This document shows positions 62,848-64,000 of a DNA stretch of 64,000 nt, one piece after another. The notes below the pieces were generated by a model. The model searched no databases, had not been told where the DNA came from, and saw only the letters and a program-made list of their open reading frames with translations. The number at the start of each line of letters is the position of its first letter. Positions within the stretch are counted from its first letter, which is position 1. This DNA is from Shimia sp051201625. GTDB taxonomy: Bacteria; Pseudomonadota; Alphaproteobacteria; Rhodobacterales; Rhodobacteraceae. The stretch lies in the NCBI RefSeq assembly GCF_051201625.1, contig NZ_CP179203.1:4090589-4154588 (forward strand), written 5' to 3'. A program made the translations under genes and the position numbers.

Positions 62848-63027
62848 TTATTTAAAACGTCCGCCCCTCTCAATGACCTCAATCTGATAACCGTCAGGGT
62901 CTGCCACAAAAAAGAAACGGGCTACGCGTTCACCATCCGGTGCAAAATCAACGATTTCGCGCGGGTGAGCGCCACTTTCAGCAATTGTCTCTCTCGCGGC
63001 TGTTAGATCGTCCTCCCCTGCAGTCAT
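62848..63027 (-). pseudogene. C-terminal remnant of a VOC-family protein
   Basis: This frame encodes 59 residues, from ATG 63027 to TAA 62848-62850. The last 45 look like the end of a glyoxalase-type domain: DLTAARETIAESG, then RFFFVADPDGYQIEVIERGG with the metal-ligand Glu. The N-terminal half with the first metal site is absent, and the frame closes at a stop 33 nt upstream. It is therefore most likely a truncated gene. It heads the run leading to the MIase-like and RHH genes. Confidence 0.7.
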
Positions 63028-63361
63028 GATATCAGTTAGGGAATGATTTTGGGTATTATGCAGTTACTACATCCAAAAAAATTCTCTTTTATGGGAGTGT
63101 CGCATACTGCGAAATTTTCATTGTTTCCCGTGCCACCTCCAATAAAACAAATGCGTGGGCGCGTTTACGCACCCGTTGCAACATTTTGAAACGCAACGAG
63201 TGAAAATTAGGTTGGCAATTTTGATTAAAAGGGATAGGGGGAAAGCAATTGATGCGTGTGCAGCCCGCTTAGGCTTGAATTTTTTCTCCCGGTTAGGGAG
63301 AGGCCGCTCGGTGTGCAGCACGCGATACTAACACAACGTACCAAGTAAGGGTCACAGATTC
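63028..63361. other. rpsT upstream region with two hairpins
   Basis: This 334-bp segment holds the rpsT promoter and leader. CGTTGC/GCAACG pair around a 13-nt loop at about 63173-63197, and TCTCCC/GGGAGA pair at 63285-63301 with a 5-nt loop. No ORF is supported. No clear DnaA box (TTATCCACA) was seen. Confidence 0.45.
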
Positions 63362-63625
63362 ATGGCAAATTCACCCCAAGCAAAGAAACGTGCACGCCAA
63401 AACGCGCGCCGCCTAGAAGTAAATAAAGCGCGGCGATCACGCATTCGTACACATCTGCGAAAAGTTGAAGAAGCAATTACTTCGGGCGATAAAGACGCCG
63501 CAATTGCAGCTCTGCGTACCGCTCAGCCAGAACTGATGCGTGGTGTAACGAAGGGCGTCTACCATAAAAACACCGCTTCCAGGAAAATGTCTCGCCTTTC
63601 ATCCCGCGTAAAAGCGCTGGGTTAA
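63362..63625 (+). CDS. rpsT: 30S ribosomal protein S20
   Basis: This 87-residue basic, helical protein has the signature KKRARQNARRLEVNKARRS at the start, and TKGVYHKNTASRKMSRLSSR near the end. It binds 16S rRNA in the small subunit. The ATG at 63362 has AAGG about 11 nt upstream. A terminator follows. In Rhodobacterales rpsT usually precedes dnaA, which would lie just beyond the window. Confidence 0.96.
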   Translation: MANSPQAKKRARQNARRLEVNKARRSRIRTHLRKVEEAITSGDKDAAIAALRTAQPELMRGVTKGVYHKNTASRKMSRLSSRVKALG

Positions 63626-64000
63626 TTTCCGGTCAATCCATTGATATAAAAGGCGTCGAACGTACCGGCGCCTTTTTGCTTTTTTGACCAATGTTAAATC
63701 CCAAGAGATTCTTTTTGCCAAAAAAGCGAGTCAAGTTCGAAGATCAGTTGCTCGACCATACGTGACCTTGCTACTTTGTAGGTGCGATTCACATCGCCTT
63801 GGGGGGGACAGACGCCGATATCTATTGGCCGCTCGTTTTTTAAGATGCCTCATTAGAGGAAACTAAAATTGTAGCGGAGTTCGATTGGTATCGGTGCAGT
63901 GTACTGCAACTGTTCCACTGCTGTCGCGCTTCAGCGCAATTGGCAAATGATCCGACAGGGGTGGGGACCTCCTGAGGGGTTTCTTTAGTTTTGTCAAAGG
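63626..64000. other. rpsT 3' region and right edge
   Basis: After the rpsT terminator no gene is supported up to the window edge. Short palindromes (for example GCGCTTCAGCGC near 63928) occur, but no repeated DnaA-box sequence is visible. The dnaA promoter and possibly part of the origin region would be expected here or just beyond. Confidence 0.4.
63648..63685 (+). terminator. Intrinsic terminator of rpsT
   Basis: AAAAGGCG (63648-63655) pairs with CGCCTTTT (63669-63676) around a 13-nt loop, followed by a T-rich tail. It starts 22 nt after the rpsT stop. Confidence 0.88.

Noticed and set aside
63626..64000. Replication origin in the right edge
   Set aside because: The gene context makes it possible, but I found no DnaA-box cluster, so no origin is called.
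1..64000. Insertion sequences, prophage genes, CRISPR arrays or toxin-antitoxin pairs
   Set aside because: No transposase, integrase, phage structural gene, regularly spaced repeat or clear toxin-antitoxin pair was seen. The RHH protein has no partner toxin.

Overview
The window looks like the chromosome of a marine Rhodobacterales (Roseobacter-group) alphaproteobacterium. The support is gene content and order: ilvE-petP-petR, an HDAC-like gene followed by xseB-ispA-dxs, a ubiB-ubiE / mutM-echA block leading to rpsT (in this order dnaA usually lies just downstream), a tRNA-Val beside a 41-residue L36 protein, and a zf-CHCC protein. No IS element, prophage, CRISPR array or rRNA was seen. Genes are densely packed, with many ATGA or GTGA stop/start overlaps.

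Layout. 0-2.3 kb: pyrF and an NAD-binding epimerase-like gene. 2.8-9.1 kb: a catabolic cluster built on CoA esters (CaiD-like hydratase, two-domain NDP-forming acyl-CoA synthetase, CaiA-like acyl-CoA dehydrogenase, class II aldolase) around a GlxA/CdhR-type regulator; carnitine or related quaternary-amine use is the best guess. 9.2-13.1 kb: adenine deaminase and AMP nucleosidase, overlapping by 4 nt, which together take AMP to hypoxanthine. 13-19.2 kb: HU, rhodanese, an EamA exporter, a CcdA/Tat-thioredoxin pair, ilvE and petPR. 19.3-24 kb: a broken secreted-protein gene, then deacetylase, xseB, ispA and dxs (isoprenoid precursors). 24.3-27 kb: dinB, an N-formylglutamate amidohydrolase, tRNA-Val(GAC) and rpmJ.

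27-39.5 kb is a large transport and activation locus. A high-affinity branched-chain-type ABC transporter (livG-H-small-M-K-F) is led by an acyl-CoA ligase and tailed by a PaaK-like ligase. A divergent hybrid histidine kinase/response regulator pair stands at its head. An unknown gene with an internal tandem duplication is inserted antisense between livF and the PaaK-like gene.

39.6-54.6 kb is mixed housekeeping and envelope: MAPEG protein, zf-CHCC protein, orphan ABC-2 ATPase, a divergent glycosyltransferase/sulfotransferase pair, adenosine kinase-nth, an AraC-MGMT fusion, an OmpA lipoprotein, a VOC protein, a MaoC-type hydratase, a split MnmC (FAD half and methyltransferase half divergently arranged), an EamA exporter and a soluble lytic transglycosylase. 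54.7-64 kb: dapA, ubiB-ubiE, mutM, echA, an acyl-CoA synthetase, a small VOC-remnant/MIase/RHH operon, and rpsT with its terminator.

The signals I rate highest are the tandem-duplicated unknown protein antisense inside the liv locus, the glycosyltransferase/sulfotransferase pair, the 21-bp-period direct repeat covering the GlxA-family start codon, and a secreted-protein gene interrupted by a single in-frame stop. All functions come from reading the sequence; no database search was run.
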